In this document: positions 31,717-39,323 of the stretch, in pieces | Position numbering within the stretch: position 1 is the stretch's first letter | Layout of the letters: every line of letters starts with the position of its first letter | Source: Thiogranum sp. | GTDB lineage: Bacteria > Pseudomonadota > Gammaproteobacteria > DSM-19610 | NCBI GenBank assembly: GCA_024102665.1 | Contig: JAGFJP010000003.1 | Span: 1 to 64,000 of the forward strand | Reading direction: 5' to 3' | Length of the DNA: 64,000 nucleotides | Notes under the pieces: generated by a model | Databases searched by the model: none | Told to the model about the DNA's origin: nothing | The model's input: only the letters and a program-made list of their open reading frames with translations | Program-made: the position numbers and the translations under genes

Positions 31717-32143
31717 TAGCTGGCGGGAAAATGCCGATGCCGGTGTGTTCTACAGTCAGGGCTATATCAGTTCCGATCCGCGCAGCTCGGTGCGCGTGCG
31801 TGTCGCCGGGCAGCACGCCTGGCTGAATATCAAGAGCGCTGCCACACCGATACGCCGGCTGGAGTTCGAATACCCGATCCCGCTGCATGACGCGCGCGAA
31901 ATACTGGAAAAGCTGTGTGCCGACCCACCGGTGGAAAAAGTCCGCTATCATGTTCACCACGCCGGACGGGTATGGGAAGTGGATGTGTTCGAAGGCGCCA
32001 ACGCCGGTCTGGTGGTCGCGGAAATCGAGCTGGATGACGAGCAGGAACGCTTCGATTCACCGCCCTGGCTCGGCGACGAGGTCTCGCACGATCCGCGTTA
32101 CTACAACATGAATCTTGCGCGTTTGCCGTATTCACGATGGTGA
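31676..32143 (+). CDS. CYTH-domain protein (inorganic triphosphatase / adenylate cyclase IV fold)
   Basis: A 155-residue single-domain CYTH protein. The ExExK metal/phosphate signature is at the N-terminus (MAIEIERKYLV: Glu4, Glu6, Lys8). The tunnel-lining basic and acidic residues follow in SSVRVRVAGQHAWLNIK, EFEYPIP, VDVFEGANAGLVVAEIELDDE and later segments. Small bacterial CYTH proteins are usually inorganic triphosphatases; the substrate cannot be fixed from sequence. Its 3' end overlaps the start of the substrate-binding protein gene by seven bases. Confidence 0.88.
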   Translation: MAIEIERKYLVKDDSWRENADAGVFYSQGYISSDPRSSVRVRVAGQHAWLNIKSAATPIRRLEFEYPIPLHDAREILEKLCADPPVEKVRYHVHHAGRVWEVDVFEGANAGLVVAEIELDDEQERFDSPPWLGDEVSHDPRYYNMNLARLPYSRW

Positions 32144-33609
32144 AGCCCCTGGTTGTACTGCTGTGCTGTCTGGCGCTGGCGGCCTGCAACCCGGGTGACA
32201 GCGCCGCGATCTGTTTCGCCCTGGCGTCGGCGCCCGCCGATCTTGATCCCCGCTACGCAACCGATGCGACATCGCAACGCATCAACCGCCTGTTGTACGC
32301 GCGCCTGGTCGATTTCGACGCTCAAGCGCGACCGGTGCCGTCACTCGCCTCCTGGCAGCAACTCGGTCCGTTCCACTACCGCTTCCGGCTCGGCGCAGCG
32401 GACAGGCGATTCCACGACGGACAGCGGCTCACCGCCGCGGACGTTGCAGCCACCTACCGCTCCATCCTCGATCCAGCCGGCGCGTCACCGCACCGTGGCG
32501 CCCTGGCGCACATCGGGCGCATCGAAGTGCGCGATGCCGACACCCTGGATTTTTTTCTCGACCGTGAGGACGTGCTGTTTCCGGCGCGTTTATCGATCGG
32601 CATTCTGCCGGCGTCAGGTATAGCGACAGGACAGTCCTATCATCGCCAGCCGCTCGGCAGTGGACCGTTCCGCCTTTACGCCTGGCACGATGCCGCTCGA
32701 CTGGAACTGGTGCGTACCGGGGACGAACAACACATCCTGTTCGAGCAGGTCAGCGATCCCACCATGCGGGTATTGAAACTGCTGCGCGGTGAAGTCGACC
32801 TGTTGCAGAACGATCTGCCCCCCGAGCTGTTGCAGTATCTGCGCGAGCGTTCGGACATCGAGGTGCAGACGCGGCCCGGCAACACCTTTGCCTACATCGG
32901 CTTCCAGATGCAGGACAAGGACACCGGTCGCCGCGACGTGCGGCGCGCCATAGCGCTGGCCATCGACCGCGAAGCCATTATCCGCTACGTATTCCGGGAT
33001 GCGGCGCGGCCGGCGTCGGCAGTGCTGCCGCCGGAGCACTGGGCGGGCACGGAACTGCCGCCGCTGCGCCACGACCCGGCGGCGGCGCGCGCGCTGCTCA
33101 CCCGTGCCGGGTACAGTCCCCAACAACCCCTGCGTCTCAGCTACAAGACATCCAGTGACCCCTTCCGGCTGCGCATCGCCACTATCCTGCAACGGCAACT
33201 GGCGCAGGCCGGCATCGAGGTTGCGATCCGCAGTTACGACTGGGGCACGTTCTACGGCGATATCAAGGCCGGCAATTTCCAGATGTACAGTTTGTCCTGG
33301 GTGGGCGAGAAATCGCCGGATATTTTCCGTTATGCGTTTCACAGCGACTCGCTGCCGCCGCGCGGAGCCAATCGCGGGCGGTTCCGCGACGCCCGGGTCG
33401 ATGATCTGATCGACAGCGCCCTGACTTCAAGTGACGAGGCTGAGCAGGCACAATATTATGCGCAGCTGCAGCGCTACCTGCTGGAGGAGCTGCCCTACGT
33501 GCCCCTGTGGTACGAAGACCAGTTTTTTGCCGCAGGCAGCGGGGTCGCCGGCTATCGGCTGGCGGGGGACGGCAGTTATGATGCCCTGTTGCATACCACA
33601 AAACAGTAG
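32137..33609 (+). CDS. Peptide-type ABC transporter substrate-binding lipoprotein
   Basis: Family 5 extracellular solute-binding protein (DppA/OppA/MppA type), 490 residues. The signal peptide has a lipobox LAAC at Cys17, so it is probably anchored to the periplasmic face of the inner membrane. The family core includes LDPRYATDATSQRINRLLYARLVDFD, the FHDGQRLTAADVAATYRSILDP segment, and the DVRRAIALAIDREAIIRYVFRD region. Two permease genes follow with a YkuD gene between; no ATPase gene is adjacent. Neighbouring nagZ and YkuD genes suggest murein peptides as cargo. That is inference from context. Confidence 0.88.
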   Translation: MVKPLVVLLCCLALAACNPGDSAAICFALASAPADLDPRYATDATSQRINRLLYARLVDFDAQARPVPSLASWQQLGPFHYRFRLGAADRRFHDGQRLTAADVAATYRSILDPAGASPHRGALAHIGRIEVRDADTLDFFLDREDVLFPARLSIGILPASGIATGQSYHRQPLGSGPFRLYAWHDAARLELVRTGDEQHILFEQVSDPTMRVLKLLRGEVDLLQNDLPPELLQYLRERSDIEVQTRPGNTFAYIGFQMQDKDTGRRDVRRAIALAIDREAIIRYVFRDAARPASAVLPPEHWAGTELPPLRHDPAAARALLTRAGYSPQQPLRLSYKTSSDPFRLRIATILQRQLAQAGIEVAIRSYDWGTFYGDIKAGNFQMYSLSWVGEKSPDIFRYAFHSDSLPPRGANRGRFRDARVDDLIDSALTSSDEAEQAQYYAQLQRYLLEELPYVPLWYEDQFFAAGSGVAGYRLAGDGSYDALLHTTKQ

Positions 33610-33630
33610 GAGCCTGCGGCAACCGCGCAG

Positions 33631-34122
33631 ATGTCAATGCCCGACAATTACATTCAAATAAGCCTTGGCGCCCAGCGCCTGCGATTGCATGAAGGCGGCG
33701 CGCTGGTGCGCGAATACGCGGTGTCGACCGCCCTCAACGGCGCCGACGAGCGCGCGGGGAGCGAAGGAACACCGCGCGGCTGGCACCGCGTGCGGGCGCG
33801 TATCGGCGCAGGCTGCGCGCCCGGCACCGTGTTCGTGGCCCGACGTCCCACGGGAGAACGCTGGTCCGAGGAACTGGCGAGGCAGTTTCCACAGCGTGAC
33901 TGGATCCTCACGCGCATTCTCTGGCTGTGCGGTTGCGAACCGGGCAGGAACCGCTTCGGTGATGTCGATACCATGCGCCGCTACATCTACATCCACGGTT
34001 GCCCCGACACCATGCCGGTCGGTGTGGCGGCATCGCACGGTTGCGTGCGCATGCGCAACCGCGATGTCATCGAACTGTTCGAGCGCGTGCCCCGCGGGTT
34101 GCCGGTCCTTATTGAAGAATAG
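33631..34122 (+). CDS. YkuD-fold L,D-transpeptidase/carboxypeptidase without signal peptide
   Basis: A 163-residue protein consisting almost only of the YkuD catalytic domain. The signature IHGCPDTMPVGVAASHGCVRM places the catalytic Cys at about 138 and His at 136. There is no signal peptide, LysM domain or transmembrane helix, so the product should stay in the cytoplasm. Short cytosolic YkuD proteins have been described as L,D-carboxypeptidases of peptidoglycan recycling (for example ElsL of Acinetobacter). Lying between a peptide-binding protein and two importer permeases, just before nagZ, it fits that role better than wall cross-linking. The ATG at 33637 is an alternative start. Confidence 0.84.
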   Translation: MSMPDNYIQISLGAQRLRLHEGGALVREYAVSTALNGADERAGSEGTPRGWHRVRARIGAGCAPGTVFVARRPTGERWSEELARQFPQRDWILTRILWLCGCEPGRNRFGDVDTMRRYIYIHGCPDTMPVGVAASHGCVRMRNRDVIELFERVPRGLPVLIEE

Positions 34123-34128
34123 GCACCG

Positions 34129-35061
34129 ATGCCCGCCTACCTCGTTTCACGTCTGATGCTCGCCGTCTGGGTCATGTTCGGTGTCAGCAGCGTCGTGTTT
34201 TTTCTTATCCACTGGGTGCCGGGCGATCCTGTAGAGGTGATGCTGGGAGAATCCGTTTCCGGTGCCGACCGCGAGGCGTTGCGTCACGCGCTGGGCCTGG
34301 ACCGGCCGCTGCTGCAGCAATGGGGTGCATTTCTGTACGGTGTGGTGCGCTTCGATCTCGGGATGTCCCTGCACCAGCGCGAACCGGTACTGTCGCTGCT
34401 CGACGAACGTTTCGTGGCGACCGCGGAACTGGCGGCGCTGGCGTTCGTGATCGCAGTGCTGATCGCGATACCGCTGGGAGTGGTAGCGGCGGCACGCAAG
34501 GGCACGCGCTGGGATACTGCCGCCATGGGATTTTCGCTGCTCGGTCTTTCTATTCCCAACTTCTGGCTGGGACCGCTGCTGGTCATGCTGTTCTCGCTGG
34601 GACTGGGCTGGTTTCCGGTCAGCGGCCGCAGCGGATTCGCATCGCTGGTGCTGCCGGCGATAACACTCGGCACCTCGCTTGCGGCGATTCTGTCGCGCAT
34701 GGTGCGCAGCAGCCTGCTGGAAGTGCTCGATGAGGATTACATCCGCACGGCGCGCGCCAAGGGGCTGGGCGGTTACAGGGTGCTGCTTGGACATGGCCTG
34801 CGCAATGCCTGGTTGCCGATACTGACCCTGCTCGGCATGCAACTGGGCGCGCTGCTCGGCGGCGCCGTGGTCACCGAGGCGGTGTTCAACTGGCCGGGGC
34901 TCGGTTCCCTGCTGGTGGAATCCATTCAGCGGCGCGATTACCCGGTGGTGCAGGGCTGTGTGCTGGTGATCAGCCTCAGCTACGTGGTCATCAATCTGTG
35001 CACCGATCTGGCGTATGCGTGGGCAGACCCGCGCATCCGCCTGGATCAGGAGAGCGACTGA
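34129..35061 (+). CDS. Peptide-type ABC transporter permease (DppB/OppB-like)
   Basis: Inner-membrane permease of 310 residues with about six transmembrane helices. The N-terminal signature LIHWVPGDPVEVMLGESVSGADREALR is typical of DppB/OppB. The ATPase-docking EAA loop appears as DEDYIRTARAKGLGGYRVLLGHGLRNAWLPILT, and the C-terminal VFNWPGLGSLLVESIQRRDYPVVQG is family-standard. It is followed immediately by the second permease, with a one-base overlap. Confidence 0.93.
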   Translation: MPAYLVSRLMLAVWVMFGVSSVVFFLIHWVPGDPVEVMLGESVSGADREALRHALGLDRPLLQQWGAFLYGVVRFDLGMSLHQREPVLSLLDERFVATAELAALAFVIAVLIAIPLGVVAAARKGTRWDTAAMGFSLLGLSIPNFWLGPLLVMLFSLGLGWFPVSGRSGFASLVLPAITLGTSLAAILSRMVRSSLLEVLDEDYIRTARAKGLGGYRVLLGHGLRNAWLPILTLLGMQLGALLGGAVVTEAVFNWPGLGSLLVESIQRRDYPVVQGCVLVISLSYVVINLCTDLAYAWADPRIRLDQESD

Positions 35062-35879
35062 TGCGCTGGCACTGGGCGGCGGTGATCCTGGTGTTATGGG
35101 CCCTGGTGGCGGTCTGCGCGCCATGGCTGCCTTTGCATCCGGATGCAGTGTCGCTGACGCATATCCTGCAAGGTCCGGGCAGCGATATGTGGCTGGGCGC
35201 CGACGATATCGGCAGGCCGGTGCTGGACCGTTTGCTGGTCGGCGCCGGCACGTCGTTCCGGGTTGCGGTCTGGGTGGTGGGGTTGTCCGCTGTATGCGGT
35301 ACCCTTCTCGGTGCCTGCGCCGGCTACTTCGGCGGCTTCTGGGACCGCCTGCTGGTGCTGGTGGTGGATGTGTTCATGGCATTTCCCGGCATCCTGCTGG
35401 CGATTGCGCTGGCGGGTTTGCTGGGCCCCGGCATCGGTAACCTGGTGGTGGCGCTGAGCCTGGTGGGCTGGGTTGGCTATGCGCGTCTGGCACGCGCCCA
35501 GGTGCTGTCGGTGAAGCGTCGCGACCATGTGCTGGCCGCGCAGGCGCTGGGCACAGGTTCCTGGCGCATTGTGCTGCGGCACCTGTTACCTTTGATCAGC
35601 GCGCCGTTGCTGGTGGAGGCGACCTTCGGCGTCGCCGCGGTCATTGTCGCCGAGTCGGGTCTGTCGTTTCTCGGACTGGGTGTGCAGCCGCCCGAGGCGT
35701 CCTGGGGCAGCATGATCCGCGATGGCGTGCGCTATATGCTGGTGGCGCCGCACCTGGTGCTGGCACCGGGTATTGCATTGTTTCTGGTGGTGCTGAGCGT
35801 GAACCTGCTGGGAGACCGCTTGCGGGACCGGCTGGACGTGCGCTCGCAGCGCATGACATTGGGAGGAGCGGGTGGATGA
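35061..35879 (+). CDS. Peptide-type ABC transporter permease (DppC/OppC-like)
   Basis: Second inner-membrane permease of the importer, 272 residues. The ATG at 35061 was chosen; the frame extends upstream into dppB-like coding sequence. HILQGPGSDMWLGADDIGRPVLDRLLVGAGTSF is the family N-terminal pattern. The EAA loop is KRRDHVLAAQALGTGSWRIVLRHLLPLI, and ESGLSFLGLGVQPPEASWGSMI is intact. With the preceding permease and the binding protein it makes an importer lacking its own ATPases; the DppD/DppF-type subunits would have to come from elsewhere in the genome. The stop overlaps nagZ as ATGA. Confidence 0.93.
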   Translation: MRWHWAAVILVLWALVAVCAPWLPLHPDAVSLTHILQGPGSDMWLGADDIGRPVLDRLLVGAGTSFRVAVWVVGLSAVCGTLLGACAGYFGGFWDRLLVLVVDVFMAFPGILLAIALAGLLGPGIGNLVVALSLVGWVGYARLARAQVLSVKRRDHVLAAQALGTGSWRIVLRHLLPLISAPLLVEATFGVAAVIVAESGLSFLGLGVQPPEASWGSMIRDGVRYMLVAPHLVLAPGIALFLVVLSVNLLGDRLRDRLDVRSQRMTLGGAGG

Positions 35880-36925
35880 GTATGGGACCGGTGATGCTGG
35901 ATGTCCGGGGTCTGGAACTTTTGCCGGAAGAGCGTGAACTGTTGCAGCACCCGGCCGTGGGAGGCGTGATTCTGTTCAGCCGCAACTACGCGTCGGCCGA
36001 GCAGGTGCAGCAACTCGCAAGCGACATCCATCGTGTTCGTCGACCGCCCTTGCTGATCGCGGTGGACCAGGAAGGCGGACGGGTGCAGCGCTTCCGTGAC
36101 GGCTTTTTCCGTTTGCCGCCGGTCGGCAGTTTCGGCGCGATTTACCGGAAAGACCGCGACCGGGCCCTGCATCTGGCCCGCGAAGCCGGCTGGCTGATGG
36201 CCAGCGAAATTCTTTCGGTGAACGTTGATCTCAGTTTTGCGCCGGTACTGGATCTGGATCTCGGTATCTCGGCGGTGATCGGCGACCGTGCCTTTCACCG
36301 CAAGCCCGCGGTGGTCGCGGAGCTGGCGCTGGCCTGGCAGCGCGGCATGCACGAAGCCGGGATGGCCAGCGTCGGCAAACACTTTCCGGGACACGGCGGC
36401 GTGGCAGCGGATTCGCACCAAAGTCTGCCGGAAGATCCCCGGGCACTGGTGGATCTGGAAATGAAAGATCTGGTTCCTTTCGAACGCATGATTCACAACG
36501 GCCTCAACGGCGTCATGGCCGCGCACGTCCTGTACCCGGAAGTCGATAGTCAACCGGCCGGTTTCTCTGCGCGCTGGCTGACGGGTGTGTTGCGCAGCAG
36601 CCTGGGATTCCAGGGCGCGATTTTCAGTGACGATCTGAGCATGGGCGGCGCCGAATGGGCGGGCGATTATCCTGCGCGCGCGCGTATGGCGCTGGAGGCC
36701 GGTTGCGATATGGTGCTGGTGTGCAATCAGCCCGAGCGCGCAATAGAGGTTGTCGAATCGCTCACCGGTTACAGTGACCCGGCGGCGCAGCTGCGTCTGG
36801 CGCGGATGCACGGCGCGACTTTCCCGCAGCGTCAACAGCTGGTGGCAGGCAGACGCCGCCGCGAGGCTTGCAATCTGCTGGAGCAATGTGAAAGTGAACG
36901 CTGGCTGGATATGGATCTCGAGTAG
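35876..36925 (+). CDS. nagZ: Beta-N-acetylhexosaminidase NagZ
   Basis: Cytoplasmic family 3 glycosidase that removes N-acetylglucosamine from anhydromuropeptides during peptidoglycan recycling. The product is 349 residues. The family signature SVGKHFPGHGGVAADSH, containing the catalytic His/Asp loop, lies near residues 164-180. VDQEGGRVQRFRDGF, FSDDLSMGGA with the nucleophilic Asp, and GCDMVLVCNQ are also intact. Its ATG overlaps the stop of the importer permease gene, which links peptide import to wall recycling. Confidence 0.95.
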   Translation: MSMGPVMLDVRGLELLPEERELLQHPAVGGVILFSRNYASAEQVQQLASDIHRVRRPPLLIAVDQEGGRVQRFRDGFFRLPPVGSFGAIYRKDRDRALHLAREAGWLMASEILSVNVDLSFAPVLDLDLGISAVIGDRAFHRKPAVVAELALAWQRGMHEAGMASVGKHFPGHGGVAADSHQSLPEDPRALVDLEMKDLVPFERMIHNGLNGVMAAHVLYPEVDSQPAGFSARWLTGVLRSSLGFQGAIFSDDLSMGGAEWAGDYPARARMALEAGCDMVLVCNQPERAIEVVESLTGYSDPAAQLRLARMHGATFPQRQQLVAGRRRREACNLLEQCESERWLDMDLE

Positions 36926-36985
36926 TCCTTCAATCAGGCAGCCGTTTCGATATAATCCTTTCGACAGCAGAGCCGGAGACTGTGT

Positions 36986-37354
36986 GTGGCTGACAAGTTG
37001 ATGATCGTTATCGCCAACAGCGACCTCGCCAGAACCGCGGAACTGGCTGCGCCGCTGACGCAGGCGGCGGTGGCCGCGGCCATGGAGTACGAAACTGAAA
37101 TCATATTTACCGGCGGCTGCTGCGCACTTGCCAGGCCAGGCGTCGCGACACAACTGATGATCGGGTCGGGTACGGACAAAAGCGTGCAGGACCTGATTCG
37201 CGAAGCGCACGACGCGGGCGTCAGTTTCAAGCTCTGCACACCGCCGCAGGAAACCTGGAACGGCGAGCTGATCGATGAAATCGACGAGTCGGTTGGTAAT
37301 GCTTACCTGATCAGTGAAGCCATGGACGACGCAACAGTGACCTTTACCTACTGA
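36986..37354 (+). CDS. DsrE-family protein
   Basis: A 122-residue protein of the DsrE/DsrF-like fold, starting at GTG 36986 with GGAGA upstream. Family features are LMIVIANSDLARTAELAAPLTQAAVAAAMEYETEIIFTGGCC and AHDAGVSFKLCTPPQE. Cys84 occupies the position of the conserved sulfur-carrying Cys in DsrE and TusD proteins, and a Cys45-Cys46 pair is also present. DsrE proteins bind or relay sulfane sulfur. No dsrFH or tusBCD partner is nearby. The gene lies between nagZ and a purine salvage gene, overlapping the latter by one base, so its role is not explained by its neighbours. Confidence 0.83.
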   Translation: MADKLMIVIANSDLARTAELAAPLTQAAVAAAMEYETEIIFTGGCCALARPGVATQLMIGSGTDKSVQDLIREAHDAGVSFKLCTPPQETWNGELIDEIDESVGNAYLISEAMDDATVTFTY

Positions 37355-37908
37355 TGAGCATCACGCCGCACGAAGTCATGCAGGTGCTCGAGAACGCCGA
37401 CCGGCTGTTCTCGCAGCAGGAGGTCGAGCAGGCGCTGGACCGCATGGCAGCCGACATCAGAGAAACGATGGGGGAGCGCGACCCGTTGCTGATCTGTGTC
37501 ATGACCGGAGGCCTGGTCGCGACCAGCGAATTGTTTACCCGCCTGGATTTCCCGGTGCAGCTCGATTACCTGCATGCGACCCGTTACCAGGGCACGCGTG
37601 GTGGCGCCGAACTGAGCTGGATCACGCCGCCGTCACAGTCCCTGCAGGGGCGCACCGTGCTGGTAGTGGACGACATTCTCGACGAGGGACTGACGCTGGC
37701 CGCGATCCTCGATTTCTGCCGCGCGCAAAATGCCAGCGAGGTTTACAGCGCGGTGCTGGTCGAGAAACTTCATGAACGCAAGGCCGCCGGTCTGAAGGCG
37801 GATTTTGTCGGACTGCAGGTGGAAGACCGGTATGTGTTCGGCTACGGGATGGACTATCATGGCTATTTGCGCAATGTCAGGGGCATCTACGCGGTCGCGG
37901 GATCCTGA
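37354..37908 (+). CDS. hpt: Hypoxanthine-guanine phosphoribosyltransferase
   Basis: Salvages hypoxanthine and/or guanine to the nucleotide using PRPP. The product is 184 residues. The PRPP-binding signature VLVVDDILDEGLTL lies near residues 104-117, and the pyrophosphate-binding loop is VMTGGLVATSELFTRL. The C-terminal base-binding stretch ADFVGLQVEDRYVFGYGMDYHGYLRNVRGIYAV is intact. The phosphorylase gene for thioinosine-type nucleosides follows after 14 bases, so the two products could pass hypoxanthine from one to the other. Confidence 0.92.
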   Translation: MSITPHEVMQVLENADRLFSQQEVEQALDRMAADIRETMGERDPLLICVMTGGLVATSELFTRLDFPVQLDYLHATRYQGTRGGAELSWITPPSQSLQGRTVLVVDDILDEGLTLAAILDFCRAQNASEVYSAVLVEKLHERKAAGLKADFVGLQVEDRYVFGYGMDYHGYLRNVRGIYAVAGS

Positions 37909-37922
37909 TAAAGAGATCATCA

Positions 37923-38684
37923 ATGGCCGAACTTGCAATCATTGGCGGCACCGGGCTCGCCACGCTAAAGAATCTGAAAATCAGTAAACGCGAGGTTATC
38001 AGAACCCCGTACGGTGAACCGTCGGGCCCGTTACTGCACGGTGTCATCGGGGAAACCGATGTCGTGTTCATTCCCCGCCACGGACGCGGTCATACCATTC
38101 CGCCGCACCGGGTCAATTACCGCGCCAACATCTGGGCATTGCGCGAGGTCGGCGTTTGCAAAGTGATTGCGGTCGCAGCCGTAGGCGGTATCCGCCAGGA
38201 TATGGAACCGGGACGACTGGCGTTTCCTGACCAGATCATCGACTACACCTGGTCGCGCGAGCATACATTCTTCGAATACGATCTCGAGCACGTCAATCAT
38301 ATCGAGTTCACCCGTCCCTACAGCGATGACGTGCGCTGCCTGCTGATCAAGGCATCGAAACAGCTCGATCTGAATGCCGTCGAAAACGGCACCTACGGCG
38401 CCACCCAGGGCCCGCGCCTGGAAACCGCGGCGGAGATCAAGCGCATGCAACGCGACGGCTGCGATATGGTGGGGATGACGGGCATGCCGGAAGCTTCGCT
38501 GGCGCGCGAGCTTGAACTGAATTATGCAACCTGTGCCGTGATCGTTAACTGGGCCGCGGGACTCGGAGCGGGGCTCATCAGTATGGAAGATATCGAGGCC
38601 AGCCTTGCAACCGGCATGGAAAAGGTGCGGCGCCTGCTGGAGACGGCCATTCCAATGTTGCAACGGGTGAACTGCGATATCTGA
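37923..38684 (+). CDS. S-methyl-5'-thioinosine (or thioadenosine) phosphorylase
   Basis: Family 2 purine nucleoside phosphorylase, 253 residues. Phosphate-site motifs IIGGTGLATL, FIPRHGRGHTIPPHRVNYRANIWAL and AVAAVGGIRQDMEPG are present. The ribose region has TQGPRLETAAEIKRM and DMVGMTGMPEASLA. The base region NWAAGLG matches the Pseudomonas methylthioinosine phosphorylase type more than the adenosine-specific enzymes, which carry Asp there. The cluster nagZ-hpt-phosphorylase supports it: methylthioinosine would yield hypoxanthine for the phosphoribosyltransferase next to it. Exact substrate remains inferred. Confidence 0.87.
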   Translation: MAELAIIGGTGLATLKNLKISKREVIRTPYGEPSGPLLHGVIGETDVVFIPRHGRGHTIPPHRVNYRANIWALREVGVCKVIAVAAVGGIRQDMEPGRLAFPDQIIDYTWSREHTFFEYDLEHVNHIEFTRPYSDDVRCLLIKASKQLDLNAVENGTYGATQGPRLETAAEIKRMQRDGCDMVGMTGMPEASLARELELNYATCAVIVNWAAGLGAGLISMEDIEASLATGMEKVRRLLETAIPMLQRVNCDI

Positions 38685-38748
38685 TAACTTAATGCATTCA
38701 AAAATAAGCGTAAAATCATAGCTATAAAAGGATTGAATTGGCTCACTA

Positions 38749-38773
38749 AAACTTGACTAAAACAGTCAGGTAA
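38749..38773 (+). promoter_or_regulatory. Near-consensus IscR type-1 binding site
   Basis: The 25-bp site fits the type-1 consensus (ATA-S-YY-GACT-RWWWY-AGTC-RR-STAT) at all but two outer positions. The core is GACT (38755-38758), a 5-base A/C spacer, and AGTC (38764-38767), flanked by CTT on the left and AGGTA on the right. The mismatches are AAA for ATA at the left end and a final A for T. Type-1 sites bind the [2Fe-2S] form of IscR. The site covers the -35 box of the promoter below, so repression when Fe-S clusters are plentiful is predicted. Confidence 0.66.
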
Positions 38774-38782
38774 TAGTATATT
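38753..38782 (+). promoter_or_regulatory. Sigma-70 promoter for the 150-aa gene
   Basis: TTGACT at 38753-38758 and TATATT at 38777-38782 are separated by 18 bases, ending about 40 bases before the start codon. The whole gap 38685-38822 is AT-rich and gene-free. This is one of the best sigma-70 matches in the window. Confidence 0.65.
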
Positions 38783-38822
38783 AGCAGCCGTCGAAATGTT
38801 AATGGACGTGGAGGACAAGACT

Positions 38823-39275
38823 ATGGCTGGATTGATTCCCAATTTTCCGCACAACGGTGTTGTCACCGTGAATCGCGTCATTCTGAAAGACGGGTACACC
38901 GTGGATGACTTGCAGGAACGCGTAGCCGTTCTCTGCGAGAACGTGAAAACCTTCCACTCGGATACCGGTTTCGTCGGTGGTTTCGTGTGCCTGAACAAGG
39001 GTGATGTGTCCAATGAGGGATCTACCATCGGTAAGGCGGTGGAAAGCGAACTCAAGGGCAAGGAAGCGCTGATCGTGACTTTCTGGAACACCTTCGAGGA
39101 TCACGAAAAGTCGCACCGCAGCGAAACCTTCCAGCCGTTGTTCCAGCAGGTCCTGGATCTGTGCGAAAACGGCAACGAGGAAATCGCTTACGAAATGCTG
39201 TGGTCGGGCAAGGCCTACGACGAGGAAGAGGCGAAAGCCGCTCGCGAGGCCAAGGCGCGCTTCAGCGCCGCCTGA
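38823..39275 (+). CDS. Conserved-looking protein of unknown function, predicted IscR-regulated
   Basis: I do not recognise a named family. The product is 150 residues, soluble and acidic, with no signal peptide. Alternating strands and helices (VVTVNRVILKDGY, then GFVGGFVCLN, then GKEALIVTFWNTFEDHEKSH, then EEIAYEMLW) resemble a dimeric alpha-beta barrel of the ABM/monooxygenase-like class. Three Cys (in LCENV, FVCLN, DLCEN) and two His (in FHSDTG and DHEKSH) could serve a metal, haem or sulfur. The ATG at 38823 follows GGAGGA by seven bases, so the upstream in-frame ATG at 38796 is unlikely. It is a single-gene unit with its own promoter, IscR-type site and terminator. Confidence 0.85.
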   Translation: MAGLIPNFPHNGVVTVNRVILKDGYTVDDLQERVAVLCENVKTFHSDTGFVGGFVCLNKGDVSNEGSTIGKAVESELKGKEALIVTFWNTFEDHEKSHRSETFQPLFQQVLDLCENGNEEIAYEMLWSGKAYDEEEAKAAREAKARFSAA

Positions 39276-39294
39276 TGATCCGCAGGCGATGAAC

Positions 39295-39322
39295 AAACCG
39301 GGCCTCTGGCCCGGTTTTTTTT
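39295..39322 (+). terminator. Rho-independent terminator
   Basis: AAACCGGGCC (39295-39304) and GGCCCGGTTT (39308-39317) form a 10-bp perfect stem with a TCT loop, running into eight T residues (39315-39322). It closes the 150-aa gene; the A-rich left flank may also let it act on the convergent csiV transcript. Confidence 0.9.
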
Positions 39323-39323
39323 G

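Noticed and set aside
35732-37210. 492-codon reverse open frame across nagZ and the DsrE-like gene
   Set aside because: Antisense to well-supported genes; low-information composition.
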